NCBI GenBank assembly: GCA_947178145.1
Contig: CAMWXE010000064.1
Location: forward strand, 1-32,516
Length of the DNA: 32,516 bases
Direction of reading: 5' to 3'
DNA from: an uncultured Lachnospiraceae bacterium
GTDB lineage: Bacteria; Bacillota; Clostridia; Lachnospirales; Lachnospiraceae
Position numbers and translations under genes: made by a program. Below are positions 32,514 to 32,516 of this stretch, in pieces (positions within the stretch are counted from its first letter, which is position 1; the number at the start of each line of letters is the position of its first letter). A model generated the notes under the pieces. That model was given only the letters and a program-made list of their open reading frames with translations. It was not told the origin of the DNA and ran no database searches.

Positions 32514-32516
32514 TTC

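Overview
The window looks like a chromosome segment from an anaerobic, spore-forming Firmicute of the Clostridia, most likely Lachnospiraceae. The basis is gene content: the sporulation set yqfC/yqfD, a SpoVB-like flippase and a BofC-domain protein; a DUF896/YnzC protein; a COG2509 flavoprotein beside a BaiN/HI0933 flavoprotein; and a short ProB without a PUA domain. Strong AGGAGG-type ribosome binding sites and several GTG and TTG starts fit the same group. Nearly all genes lie on the minus strand, so transcription runs right to left. No rRNA, tRNA, CRISPR array or intact mobile element was seen.

From the left edge: 1-1930 holds small accessory genes. These are a coiled-coil protein built on a 21-bp tandem repeat with its own promoter, a small CxxC protein, an exported SH3-like protein and a SUKH-domain protein. 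1963-7527 holds proline biosynthesis (proA and proB) separated by four housekeeping genes (5-formyl-THF cyclo-ligase, DUF896, endonuclease IV, cardiolipin synthase). 7602-11264 holds two flavoproteins and a BofC-like protein. 11347-16262 holds the SpoVB-like flippase, ybeY, phoH, yqfD and yqfC. A SigmaE-like promoter is overlaid on the terminator of the upstream pyrimidine-nucleoside phosphorylase gene. 17649-23413 holds a lipoprotein, an exported protein with a possible permuted-papain fold, an RtcB RNA ligase and a chemotaxis receptor. A vestige of a DIP1984-like gene lies between the lipoprotein and the exported protein.

23647-29302 looks more accessory. It holds an ABC-F antibiotic-resistance ATPase with a long attenuator-like leader, a divergent and more AT-rich GT11 glycosyltransferase, a ClbS/DfsB-family protein translated from a truncated DUF3781 gene, an unrecognised gene fragment, a SHOCT-like protein and a Uma2-family nuclease. 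Two textbook TTGACA-N17-TATAAT promoters fire outward from the ABC-F/GT11 gap. At the right edge, clpA and aat overlap by 20 bp and form a compact N-degron (N-end rule) pair, preceded by an array of hairpins.

The most unusual non-coding signals are four. One is a two-copy 27-nt hairpin family (3296-3322 and 32472-32498) with the same loop, the same internal mismatch and compensatory stem changes. The second is the ABC-F leader, with a three-codon upstream ORF and two tandem intrinsic terminators. The third is the promoter of the coiled-coil gene, enclosed by 11-bp perfect inverted repeats. The fourth is the SigmaE-like promoter merged with a terminator. All family assignments come from reading motifs; no database search was run.
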